Shown: positions 35,291 through 42,935 of the stretch, in pieces
Numbering within the stretch: the stretch's first letter is position 1
How the letters are laid out: every line of letters begins with the position of its first letter
Assembly (NCBI GenBank): GCA_964556115.1
Contig: CAZKVC010000006.1
Span: 124,001-188,000, forward strand
Direction: 5' to 3'
Source: Parvularcula sp964556115
GTDB taxonomy: Bacteria; Pseudomonadota; Alphaproteobacteria; Caulobacterales; Parvularculaceae
Length of the DNA stretch: 64,000 nt
The notes under the pieces: generated by a model
Told to the model about the DNA's origin: nothing
Seen by the model: the letters and a program-made list of their open reading frames with translations, nothing else
Database searches by the model: none
Translations under genes and position numbers: made by a program

Positions 35291-35661
35291 GTGGTCTCCT
35301 CGGCTTTCTGGTCCCTGTCCTCCTCCGGGCCGAGGGGTACGTTCTGCCGCAGGAGCAGCTTGCCGGTCAGCGGCGCCTCACGGCCTGCATAGGCGGCGTG
35401 GGCGACAGAGTGGGTGGCGACGGGGCTCGTCAGTATGAAGAAGAAAAGGATCAGCAGGATCTTGATGGCGGTGATGCCGTCGGGAACCTGAAACAGGAGG
35501 CCCAGGAGAATAAGGTCCGCACCCAGCGTATCGGTGACGCCGGCGGCGTGGGTCCTGGTGTAGAAATCAGGGAAACGCAGCACGCCCAACGCGCCAAGAA
35601 TCACGAAGGCCCCGCCCGAAAGAAGCAGGATCCACGAGAGAAGGTCGAACAGAAGCGTCAT
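35287..35661 (-). CDS. mrpG: Antiporter subunit MrpG (MnhG/PhaG)
   Basis: A 124-residue membrane protein with three helices. The family block is GVLRFPDFYTRTHAAGVTDT followed by LGADLILLGLL. It overlaps the DUF4040 gene by four bases and mrpF by one. The C-terminal tail is polar with acidic repeats (GPEEDRDQKAEE). Confidence 0.93.
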   Translation of the reverse strand: MTLLFDLLSWILLLSGGAFVILGALGVLRFPDFYTRTHAAGVTDTLGADLILLGLLFQVPDGITAIKILLILFFFILTSPVATHSVAHAAYAGREAPLTGKLLLRQNVPLGPEEDRDQKAEETT

Positions 35662-35957
35662 CAGCGCGCCTCCTGCCGCAGAGGATCGTCGTCGGTCATC
35701 GGCTCCGATAGGCGGCCATAACGGAAGAATTTCAGGATCGCGATCGTCGCGACGAAGTTGATGAGGGCATAGAGAAGCGCAATGTCGAGAAACGCCGGGC
35801 GGCCCATCAGGAATCCCAGGATTCCGAGGAGAAGCACGGTCTTGGTCCCGAAGCTGTTCACCGCGAGCACGCGGTCATAGACTGTCGGGCCGAGGATCGC
35901 CCGGGCCAGCATCATGGCCATGGCGATAAGGACGGCGGCGGCTGCGACGTTGAACAT
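35661..35957 (-). CDS. mrpF: Antiporter subunit MrpF
   Basis: A 98-residue protein with three membrane helices. The MrpF block ILGPTVYDRVLAVNSFGTKT includes the conserved Asp of the family, and ALLYALINFVATIAILKFF closes the helical part. One-base overlaps with mrpE upstream and mrpG downstream place it in the same translation-coupled string. Confidence 0.93.
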   Translation of the reverse strand: MFNVAAAAVLIAMAMMLARAILGPTVYDRVLAVNSFGTKTVLLLGILGFLMGRPAFLDIALLYALINFVATIAILKFFRYGRLSEPMTDDDPLRQEAR

Positions 35958-36469
35958 CAGGCCTCCTCCTGCCGCTCGAGACGGCTGACGCGCGTCCCCA
36001 TTTCCGTGATGCCTTTCTCGTCGGCAAAGCTTTCATCAAGCGCGTGGATGAGAAGACCCCGCTCGCGCACATCCACCGTGACCGTCCCCGGGGTCAGGGT
36101 CACCGAATTGGCGAAGATCGTCCGCGTGAGGTCCGAGGGCTGGGCAGCGGGTACACGGAAGAGCTTCGGCGCGAGCTTGATACGCGGACGCAGCACTTCG
36201 CGCGCGACCATGAAGTTCGCCTTGCCGATCTCCAGGGTCAGCCACGCCATGTAGGGCAGGATCCTGGGGAAAACCGAAGTCGGGACCCCTTCGCCGTCGA
36301 CCACGTCCGCCTTGTCGGAAAACCACAGTGTGACCGCGACGCTGAACGCGCCGAACGCGACAAGGGTCGCCTTGTCCCAATAGCCGGACAGAAGCAGCCA
36401 CAGGGCGATCAGCCCCGCCACCAGAATCAGCCTTCGCCCCGATATGCGCAAGAAACTCAGCAAGGACAC
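35957..36469 (-). CDS. mrpE: Antiporter subunit MrpE
   Basis: First gene of the antiporter operon, 170 residues, with two N-terminal membrane helices and a cytoplasmic domain. The conserved part reads RTIFANSVTLTPGTVTVDV then LLIHALDESF, diagnostic for MrpE. The upstream 193 bases separate it from a divergent lipoprotein gene and must hold both promoters. MrpE/MbhA leading the operon, followed by F, G, DUF4040, B, C, D, reproduces the archaeal mbhA-H order. Confidence 0.92.
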   Translation of the reverse strand: MSLLSFLRISGRRLILVAGLIALWLLLSGYWDKATLVAFGAFSVAVTLWFSDKADVVDGEGVPTSVFPRILPYMAWLTLEIGKANFMVAREVLRPRIKLAPKLFRVPAAQPSDLTRTIFANSVTLTPGTVTVDVRERGLLIHALDESFADEKGITEMGTRVSRLERQEEA

Positions 36470-36662
36470 CGCCTAGAAGGTAACGCGCGGCTGGCAGTCG
36501 CCGCGCCGTGAAGGACGCCGGAAAAAACGCATGTGCGGCCATAAGGTCAACAGCCGATTGCCAAAACGATCGACCGCGTGGCATTTTCTCACAAAACGGG
36601 GGTGCACTAGCGCCGTGCGCCGTGAAAGACTAGGCTCTCTTGGGAGCGAGGGAGCCGTGGTC

Positions 36663-36950
36663 ATGCGCGCCGTTTTTCTGTTGTTCAGTCTGGCCCTTGC
36701 GGCCTGTGCCAGCGCGCCGAACCAGGCAGCGATCGAGGGTCCCTACTATCCCGAAGGCTATTCCGATGGCTGCCGCACGGCCGAGGCGCTCCGCGCGCCA
36801 TTCGATACCCGCAGCTACAAGAACGATGCCCTTTTCGATGCCCAGCCGAGCTATCAGGCAGGGTTTCAGGCCGGACTGGTGCAATGCCAGCGGATCGGCA
36901 TCGACGGCGTCCGGCCGACGGTCACCGGGCAGCAGGACGACACCTTCTAG
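36663..36950 (+). CDS. Small lipoprotein
   Basis: A 95-residue putative lipoprotein. The signal peptide MRAVFLLFSLALAACAS ends in the lipobox ALAAC. The mature part includes YPEGYSDGC and SYQAGFQAGLVQC; two cysteines (about 45 residues apart) could form a disulfide. No family was recognised. ATG 36663 is chosen because it starts the signal peptide; the frame is open to 36531. It is divergent from the antiporter operon and converges on the PD40 gene with 15 bases between. Confidence 0.78.
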   Translation: MRAVFLLFSLALAACASAPNQAAIEGPYYPEGYSDGCRTAEALRAPFDTRSYKNDALFDAQPSYQAGFQAGLVQCQRIGIDGVRPTVTGQQDDTF

Positions 36951-36965
36951 GCTGGCGCAGCCTGG

Positions 36966-37877
36966 TCAGCGCGGCGCTTGTGCCCTGGCCTTCTTCGCCA
37001 ACTCCCGGACGCGGTCTGCGCTGACCCAGTAGATGTCCTGGTCACTGGTGAAGAGGAAGGCCCCGCCCCCATTGCTCACCATCGGGCAAAGCTGGTGGCC
37101 TGCCGTGTTGATTCCGTGCCCGAGGGCTGAAGGCTCCGACCAGCCCCCACGGCCGTCCGGCACGCTGAGATAAAGGTCGCCCCGCCCCATGCCGCCGTCC
37201 CTGCTGGACGCGAAGATCAGGAACCGGCCTTCCGGGTCCAGGAACGGGTCCCCTTCATAGGCGGACGTATTGATCGGCGGCGGGAAGGGTTCCGCCGCGC
37301 CGCCGTCCGGCCCCGCCTGAAAGAGGTCGTAGCCGCCCCGGCTTCCCTCTTCCCGGTCCGACGAGAAGACGATGACGCCTTTGAGGCTCAGCGAGGTGTA
37401 GTACTCATTGGCTTGGCTGTTGACCCTCGACCCCAGGATCACGGGCGCCGCCCAGTCTCCCGTTTCGCTGCGTTGGGCCACGGCCAGATCGGCATGGCCA
37501 TTGGCGCGGGTCGTGAAATAGAGCTGCGAGCCCGAAAGGGAGAGATAGGGATCCTGTGCCGTGGTGTCGGGACTGCCCAGCACCTTCTCCGGCCCGGCCC
37601 AATCCTGACCGTCCCAGCGATAGGCGAGGATCTCCTGCCACGTGCCGTGCTCGATCCCGATGAAGACTTCGCGCCTGTCCGCCGACATGGTGGAACAGAA
37701 TTCGTGACGATCCGGCAGCGAGATCGTGCCCCTGCCAAGCACCTGCGGCTCCGAAGGCGGCAGCGGAGGTTCCTGGGCGGAGAACCCCCCTGCCAGAACG
37801 GCGATGATGGCGACCGCTGCCGTCACCGCCCGACGCCTTATTCGGCCGCCATGGATTGCGGGTCGGGGCGGCTCCAT
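36966..37877 (-). CDS. Exported PD40/WD40-like beta-propeller protein
   Basis: A 303-residue protein with TolB-like PD40 repeats, for example DPYLSLSGSQLYFTTRANG, GVIVFSSDREEGSRGGYDLF, GDPFLDPEGRFLIFASSRDG and FTSDQDIYWVS. A basic n-region followed by a hydrophobic stretch (AVTAAVAIIAVLAGGFSA) is a signal peptide. ATG 37877 lies inside the end of gcvPB, overlapping it by 40 bases; a GTG at 37826, 12 bases past the gcvPB stop, would give a shorter but still complete signal peptide. It follows the gcv operon on the same strand; the role is unknown. Confidence 0.78.
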   Translation of the reverse strand: MEPPRPAIHGGRIRRRAVTAAVAIIAVLAGGFSAQEPPLPPSEPQVLGRGTISLPDRHEFCSTMSADRREVFIGIEHGTWQEILAYRWDGQDWAGPEKVLGSPDTTAQDPYLSLSGSQLYFTTRANGHADLAVAQRSETGDWAAPVILGSRVNSQANEYYTSLSLKGVIVFSSDREEGSRGGYDLFQAGPDGGAAEPFPPPINTSAYEGDPFLDPEGRFLIFASSRDGGMGRGDLYLSVPDGRGGWSEPSALGHGINTAGHQLCPMVSNGGGAFLFTSDQDIYWVSADRVRELAKKARAQAPR

Positions 37878-39358
37878 TTGAGGACCGGCTGGCGGGCCGC
37901 CTTGGTCTCGTCGAGGCGGGTCCTCGGCGCGTAGCGGGGCGCTTTTTCGAAGCGCTCCTTGTCGCCGGACTTCGCCGCGCGGGCGAGGCCGAGGAGCGAA
38001 TCGCAGAACTCGTCCAGCGAACCCTTAGATTCGGTCTCGGTGGGCTCGATGAGCATCGCGCCCGAGACGACCAGCGGGAAGTACATGGTCATCGGGTGGA
38101 AGCCCTCGTCGATCATCGCTTTCGCAAAATCGAGAGTACCGACTCCGGTGTCCTTCAGCCATTTGTCCGAGAACAGCGCTTCGTGCATGCAGGGCCCGGG
38201 ATAGCCCTGGCTCATTTCCTGAGCGAGGCGTACGCGGATATAGTTGGCGTTGAGAACCGAGTCCTCCGCCACTTGCCGCAGGCCATCGGCGCCGTGGCTG
38301 AGCATGTAGGTCAGCGCCCGGACGAACATGCCCATCTGGCCGTGGAAGGCCACCATCCGCCCGAAGCTCTCGGCGAAATCGCCGTCCTTGTGCTCGACGA
38401 GCTCGAAGGCATCGCCTTTCTTCACCACCGCCGGGATCGGCGCGTAGGGCGCGAGGGCATCGGAGAGGACCGTCGGGCCGGAGCCCGGGCCGCCGCCGCC
38501 GTGAGGCGTCGAGAAGGTCTTGTGCAGGTTGATATGCATCGCGTCGACGCCGAGATCGCCGGGCCGCGCCTTGCCGACAATGGCGTTGAAGTTGGCGCCA
38601 TCGCAATAGAAATAGCCGCCTGCTTCATGGATCGCATCGGCCATCTCGCGGATCTCCCGCTCGAACAGCCCGCAGGTGTTCGGGTTGGTCACCATGATCG
38701 CGGCGACTTCCGGACCCAGCTTCTCGGTCATCGCGGCAAGATCGACCCGGCCGTCATCCGTAGAGGGCAGTTTGTGCACGGTGAAGCCGCACTGCGCCGC
38801 CGTCGCCGGATTGGTGCCGTGAGCGCTCTCGGGCACGAGAACCTTGGTGCGAGTCCCCGCCTCGCCGCGCGCGTCGATGGCGGCACGGATCGCCATCATG
38901 CCGCAAAGCTCGCCGTGCGCGCCCGCCTTCGGGCTCATCGCGACGGCAGGCATGGCCGTCAGCTCACAGAGCCAGTCCTGGAGCTGGTGGATGACTTCAA
39001 GCGCGCCCTGCACCGTCTTCTGCGGCTGCATCGGATGGATATCGGCAAACCCCGGAAGCCGCGCCACCCGCTCGTTGAGGCGGGGGTTGTGCTTCATGGT
39101 GCAGCTGCCCAGCGGGAAGATGCCCATGTCGATGGCGTAGTTCTTCTGGCTCAGCCGCACGAAGTGGCGCATTGCTCCGGGTTCGGAAAATGCCGGGAGG
39201 TCGACCGGCGCATCGGCAGCATGGTCGCCAAGCTTGCCCGAAAGGCCTTCCGGTTGCGGCATGTCCACGCCGGACTGCTCGTAGGAACCCTCTTCGAAGA
39301 GCAGCGGAACTTCCAGTTGAAGGGCCTTGTGGCCGGTGAAGGTGTCAGTGGTCATCAT
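37838..39358 (-). CDS. gcvPB: Glycine dehydrogenase (decarboxylating) subunit 2
   Basis: The C-terminal half of the two-protein P component of glycine cleavage, 506 residues. The PLP-binding lysine lies in HINLHKTFSTPHGGGG. Other family blocks are GSCTMKHNP, GAHGELCGM and SAHGTNPA. It works with GcvPA to decarboxylate glycine and load the aminomethyl group on GcvH. ATG 39358 and 39355 are adjacent candidates. It follows gcvPA after nine bases in the gcv operon. Confidence 0.97.
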   Translation of the reverse strand: MMTTDTFTGHKALQLEVPLLFEEGSYEQSGVDMPQPEGLSGKLGDHAADAPVDLPAFSEPGAMRHFVRLSQKNYAIDMGIFPLGSCTMKHNPRLNERVARLPGFADIHPMQPQKTVQGALEVIHQLQDWLCELTAMPAVAMSPKAGAHGELCGMMAIRAAIDARGEAGTRTKVLVPESAHGTNPATAAQCGFTVHKLPSTDDGRVDLAAMTEKLGPEVAAIMVTNPNTCGLFEREIREMADAIHEAGGYFYCDGANFNAIVGKARPGDLGVDAMHINLHKTFSTPHGGGGPGSGPTVLSDALAPYAPIPAVVKKGDAFELVEHKDGDFAESFGRMVAFHGQMGMFVRALTYMLSHGADGLRQVAEDSVLNANYIRVRLAQEMSQGYPGPCMHEALFSDKWLKDTGVGTLDFAKAMIDEGFHPMTMYFPLVVSGAMLIEPTETESKGSLDEFCDSLLGLARAAKSGDKERFEKAPRYAPRTRLDETKAARQPVLKWSRPDPQSMAAE

Positions 39359-39367
39359 CAGTTATCC

Positions 39368-40711
39368 TTACGCGGCCAAAACGTCGCCGAGCGCGTCGGC
39401 CAGCGCTTCGATGTCGGCCTGCTGGGTCAGCTCGGTCGCCGCGACGATCAAGAGGTTCTCGGTCTCGTCCCGGCCCGGCCAGAGGCGGCCGCCGGGCACG
39501 CCGGCCACGATGCCTTTCTCGGCGAGGGTGTTGCCGACCTCGCGGGCATTCTTCGGCAGGCGGATGGTGAACTCGTTGAAGAAGCTGTCGTTGAGGACCT
39601 CGACCCCGTCCACCGCCGAAAGCGCCTCTGCCGTGCGCACGGCGTTTTCATGGCAGAGGGTCGCGACCTGCCGCAGGCCCTTGCCGCCGAGGAGCGACAT
39701 GTGAACCGTGAAGGCCAGCGCGCAGAGCCCGGAATTGGTGCAGATGTTCGACGTCGCCTTGTCGCGGCGGATATGCTGCTCGCGGGTGGAGAGGGTCAGG
39801 ACGAAACCGCGGCGCCCTTCCGTATCCGTTGTTTCGCCGCAGAGCCGGCCGGGCATGTGCCGGATGAACTTCTGGCGCGTGGCGAAAAGGCCGATATAGG
39901 GCCCACCGAAATTGAGGGCATTGCCGATGGACTGGCCTTCCGCGACGACGATATCAGCCCCCTGGCTGCCCGGGGACCTGAGAAGGCCGAAGGACACCGC
40001 CTCGGTCACAACCGCCACGCAGAGCGCACCATGCTCATGCGCCTTTTCGGCGATCGCCGTCAGGTCCCGCAGGAAGCCGAAAACGTCCGGTGACTGAACG
40101 ATGACGCAGCTCGTCTCGTCGTCGATCATGTCGAGGACCGCGCCCGCGCCCGGGCTCGCCGGGGCCTGCACCACCTGGTCGCCGATCAGTTCCTCATTGG
40201 TGCGGACCACTTCGGCGTAATGGGGGTGGAGGCCGCCCGCCATCACCACCTTGTTACGCTTGGTGATGCGCCGCGCCATCATCGCCGCTTCGGCCGTGGC
40301 GGTGGAGCCGTCCCACATCGAGGCGTTGGCGACATCCATGCCCGTCAGGGTCGCAACCTGGGTCTGGAACTCGAAGAGATATTGCAGCGTGCCTTGCGCG
40401 ATCTCGGGCTGATAGGGCGTGTAGGCGGTCAGGAACTCCGAACGCTGAATGATATGGTCCACGGTCGCAGGGACATGGTGCCGGTATGCGCCCGCGCCCG
40501 CGAAGAAGGGACCGTCGCCTGCGGCGTGGTTCCTGCGCGCCAGCGCCGCCATGTGCCGCTCGACCGCCATCTCGGACTGGTGGTCCGGCAGGTCGAGTCT
40601 GGGGTTCAGCGCATCGGCGGGGACGTCGGAAAAGAGCTCGTCGATGGACGTAACGCCCACCTTCGCCAGCATGTCCTGCCGGTCATGTTCCGTAAGAGGA
40701 AGGTATCTCAT
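39368..40711 (-). CDS. gcvPA: Glycine dehydrogenase (decarboxylating) subunit 1
   Basis: The N-terminal half of the split P protein, 447 residues. Typical blocks are MRYLPLTEHDRQDML, FAGAGAYRHHVPATVDHII, TAYTPYQPEIAQGTLQ and NASMWDGSTATAEAA. It lacks the PLP lysine, which is in GcvPB, as normal for the heterodimeric form. Its start overlaps the stop of a 75-residue membrane-protein gene by four bases, so those two are translationally coupled. Confidence 0.97.
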   Translation of the reverse strand: MRYLPLTEHDRQDMLAKVGVTSIDELFSDVPADALNPRLDLPDHQSEMAVERHMAALARRNHAAGDGPFFAGAGAYRHHVPATVDHIIQRSEFLTAYTPYQPEIAQGTLQYLFEFQTQVATLTGMDVANASMWDGSTATAEAAMMARRITKRNKVVMAGGLHPHYAEVVRTNEELIGDQVVQAPASPGAGAVLDMIDDETSCVIVQSPDVFGFLRDLTAIAEKAHEHGALCVAVVTEAVSFGLLRSPGSQGADIVVAEGQSIGNALNFGGPYIGLFATRQKFIRHMPGRLCGETTDTEGRRGFVLTLSTREQHIRRDKATSNICTNSGLCALAFTVHMSLLGGKGLRQVATLCHENAVRTAEALSAVDGVEVLNDSFFNEFTIRLPKNAREVGNTLAEKGIVAGVPGGRLWPGRDETENLLIVAATELTQQADIEALADALGDVLAA

Positions 40712-40935
40712 CGTGGTCCAGTTGCCTTATCAATCTGTCTGTCGCGGCCGCGCCGCAGGATGACCGAGGTGCCGAAGGCCGCCGCGATGCCGGCGATGAC
40801 GCCGAGGGCGAGCCCCAGAAACATGTTGCCGAGCCCGAAGCCCAGAGCGAGGCCGAGGGGGATGCCGCAGGCGACACCGATGAAGACGAAGACGAGGAGG
40901 CGGTTGCGCCGCGGCTCTTCCTTCAGGGTCATCAT
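40708..40935 (-). CDS. Small membrane protein in the gcv operon (75 residues)
   Basis: A 75-residue protein with a charged N-terminus (MMTLKEEPRRNR) and two glycine-rich membrane helices (about residues 13-33 and 37-60), one reading GLALGFGLGNMFLG, and a basic C-terminus. Glycine-zipper-like spacing suggests helix packing or oligomers. A strong AAGAAGGA ribosome site precedes the start. It overlaps gcvPA by four bases. Not a known glycine cleavage component; function unknown. Confidence 0.75.
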   Translation of the reverse strand: MMTLKEEPRRNRLLVFVFIGVACGIPLGLALGFGLGNMFLGLALGVIAGIAAAFGTSVILRRGRDRQIDKATGPR

Positions 40936-40979
40936 GATCGTCCTTCTTTCTCAGTGCGGGCGGGGCCGAAGGCGGCGTC

Positions 40980-41114
40980 CTAGCGGGGTCCGAAGAACCC
41001 CACAGCGATACCGATCGCCGCACCGGCCGCGACGCCGACGGAGAGGTTGTCGATCGCGACCCCCACCGCCGTGCCGATGCCGATGCCGATGGCGATCGAG
41101 GCGCCTCTAGTCAT
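40980..41114 (-). CDS. Tiny glycine-zipper membrane protein (44 residues)
   Basis: A short frame beginning MTRGASIAIGIGIG and ending VGFFGPR, almost entirely hydrophobic with repeated Gly-x-Gly and Gly-xxx-Gly spacing, probably two short helices. The ATG lies inside the end of gcvH, overlapping it by eight bases (ATGACTAG), which supports coupled translation. It is followed after 44 bases by the 75-residue membrane gene. No family recognised; coding nature rests on overlap, composition and the open frame. Confidence 0.6.
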   Translation of the reverse strand: MTRGASIAIGIGIGTAVGVAIDNLSVGVAAGAAIGIAVGFFGPR

Positions 41115-41478
41115 TCGACGCATGTTCCTTATACGCCGTTTCGTCCATCAGCGCGTCGAGCTGCGAGGGGTCGGCGAGCTTGAGCTTGACGAACCAGCCA
41201 TCGCCTTCCGGGCCCTCATTGACGGTTTCGGGCGCGTCGACGATCGCCTGGTTGGCCTCGGTGATCTCGCCCGAAACCGGCGCGTAGACGTCCGATGCCG
41301 CCTTGACGCTTTCGACGACGGCCATGTCGTCTCCCTGGCCGAAGCTCTTGCCGACGTCAGGCAGCTCCACGAAGACGACGTCGCCGAGCTGTTCGGCGGC
41401 GTGCTTCGTGATGCCGACGGTGGCGGTGTCACCTTCGACGCGGATCCATTCGTGGTCCTTGGTGTATTTGACGGTCAT
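41107..41478 (-). CDS. gcvH: Glycine cleavage system H protein
   Basis: The lipoyl carrier of glycine cleavage, 123 residues. The lipoylated lysine is in VVESVKAASDVYAPVSGE at about residue 60, and TKDHEWIRVEGDTATVGIT is the usual N-terminus. The start ATG 41478 overlaps the gcvT stop by four bases. The longer upstream frame is gcvT in another phase and is not used. Length is normal. Confidence 0.98.
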   Translation of the reverse strand: MTVKYTKDHEWIRVEGDTATVGITKHAAEQLGDVVFVELPDVGKSFGQGDDMAVVESVKAASDVYAPVSGEITEANQAIVDAPETVNEGPEGDGWFVKLKLADPSQLDALMDETAYKEHASND

Positions 41479-42614
41479 TTCTTGTTTCCCCGGTAATAGC
41501 GCGGTTCGATGAAGGGGAGGCGCACGACCTCCGCCGGATGCAGTCTGCCGCGGATATCGAGATGCACCGTGGTGCCCTCCTCCGCATGATCGCGTTGAAC
41601 ATAGCCCATGGCGACAGGTCCGCCGACGGAAGGTCCGAACCCGCCTGAGGTGACCCGGCCGATCACGTCGCCATTGGCAAGCTTGATCTCGACCCCTTCC
41701 CGCGCTGGTGCCCGGCCCGAAGGCTTGATCCCCACACGGACTTCGCCGCAGCCATCCTTCAGCTCGGCGAGCACCCGTTCGGCCCCGGCGAAGCCGCCCT
41801 CCTCGCGCCGGCGCTTGCCGAGGGCGAAGGTGAGATTGGCGCCCACGGGCGAAGTCTCGGGCGTCATGTCGTGACCATAAAGGCAAAGACCCGCTTCGAG
41901 GCGCAGGCTGTCGCGCGCGCCGAGCCCGATCGGGGCCACGTCGTCATGGGCCAGAAGGCGGCGCGCCAGCTTTTCGGCATCTTCATTGGCGAGGGAAATC
42001 TCGTAGCCGTCTTCGCCGGTGTAGCCGCAGCGACTGAGGCGGACCGGGATGCCGTCAAGCTGGGTCTCGCGCATCGACATGAACGGCATCTCGCGCGCGG
42101 CCGGATCGAGGGCGCCGATCACGTCCACCGCTTTCGGCCCCTGAAGCGCCAGAAGGCTGCGATCGAGCATCTCCAGCTTGGCGCGGTCGCCTAGCTTTTC
42201 CTCGATGTAGGCATAGTCCTGGTCCTTCACCGCGGCATTGACCACGAGGAACAGCTGCGCCTCCTCGCTCTTGCGCTCCGGGAAGCGGGTGATCATCAGG
42301 TCGTCGAGGACCCCGCCATCATCGGCCATGAGAAGCGTGTAGCGGATGCGGCCGGGCTGGAGCTTCCTGATTTCGCCCGGGACCAGCTCCTCGATCAGCG
42401 CCGCGACGTCGTCGTGGTTGCCGCGCGGAACCGAAAGGATGGCCTGCCCCATATGGGAGACATCGAAGAGCCCGGCCTTCTCGCGGGTCCACAGGTGCTC
42501 CTCCTTCACCCCCATCGGATACTGCACCGGCATGTCGTAGCCCGCGAAGGGCACCATCTTGCCGCCGAGTTCTCGGTGCAGGGCATCAAGGGGAAGTGTC
42601 TTCAATTCGCTCAC
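41475..42614 (-). CDS. gcvT: Aminomethyltransferase (glycine cleavage T protein)
   Basis: Transfers the methylene group from the H protein to tetrahydrofolate and releases ammonia. The 379-residue protein has PFAGYDMPVQYPMG, AGLFDVSHMGQ, RCGYTGEDGYEIS (catalytic Asp region) and the C-terminal barrel phrase FIEPRYYRGNK. The start is GTG 42614 with a GAAGGAGG site six bases upstream. It is the first gene of the operon and directly follows a tandem glycine riboswitch. Confidence 0.97.
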   Translation of the reverse strand: MSELKTLPLDALHRELGGKMVPFAGYDMPVQYPMGVKEEHLWTREKAGLFDVSHMGQAILSVPRGNHDDVAALIEELVPGEIRKLQPGRIRYTLLMADDGGVLDDLMITRFPERKSEEAQLFLVVNAAVKDQDYAYIEEKLGDRAKLEMLDRSLLALQGPKAVDVIGALDPAAREMPFMSMRETQLDGIPVRLSRCGYTGEDGYEISLANEDAEKLARRLLAHDDVAPIGLGARDSLRLEAGLCLYGHDMTPETSPVGANLTFALGKRRREEGGFAGAERVLAELKDGCGEVRVGIKPSGRAPAREGVEIKLANGDVIGRVTSGGFGPSVGGPVAMGYVQRDHAEEGTTVHLDIRGRLHPAEVVRLPFIEPRYYRGNKK

Positions 42615-42659
42615 GTCAGGGCCTCCTTCATACGGGATGAACCCGTGAAAGCCCCGGCT

Positions 42660-42845
42660 GTCTCGCGGCCTGAGAGATTCGGCAAGGAATGGTTTCCCCG
42701 CTTGCTCCTTCGGCAGGGCCTGCCGGCCCTTTTCCAGCCTTTACGGCTCTCCTGCGGTCCTTGATGCCTGAGCGTTTCCGGGGTGGTTGCGCCTTCGGCC
42801 CTCGTGATCCCAAATCTTCCGGGAGAACGAGTGTCTCCCGCAGGA
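42660..42845 (-). promoter_or_regulatory. Tandem glycine riboswitch
   Basis: Two glycine aptamers in tandem upstream of gcvT. Each has the conserved GCCGAAGG core (minus-strand copies at 42799-42792 and 42714-42707) followed by GCAA, then GGAAAC and a CTCAGGC segment. Aptamer 2 is closed by GGAGAG with CTCTC. A small hairpin CACGGGTTCATCCCGTA follows just before the ribosome site; no T-run is seen, so control is probably at translation or by readthrough. Glycine binding normally switches gcv expression on. Confidence 0.95.
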
Positions 42846-42935
42846 AAGCATGGCACGTCGCCATCGCCACTCACTGCCGTCATTGCGCGCCTCCGTCAAC
42901 TTGCCAGAGGAATGAGGCGCCTTTAGGCCGCTCCC

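Noticed and set aside
36531..36662. N-terminal extension of the 95-residue lipoprotein
   Set aside because: The extension would put 44 basic residues before a clean lipoprotein signal peptide starting at 36663.
37856..40093. 745-codon plus-strand frame opposite gcvPB and gcvPA
   Set aside because: Both glycine dehydrogenase halves are unmistakable on minus; the plus frame is a codon-bias shadow.
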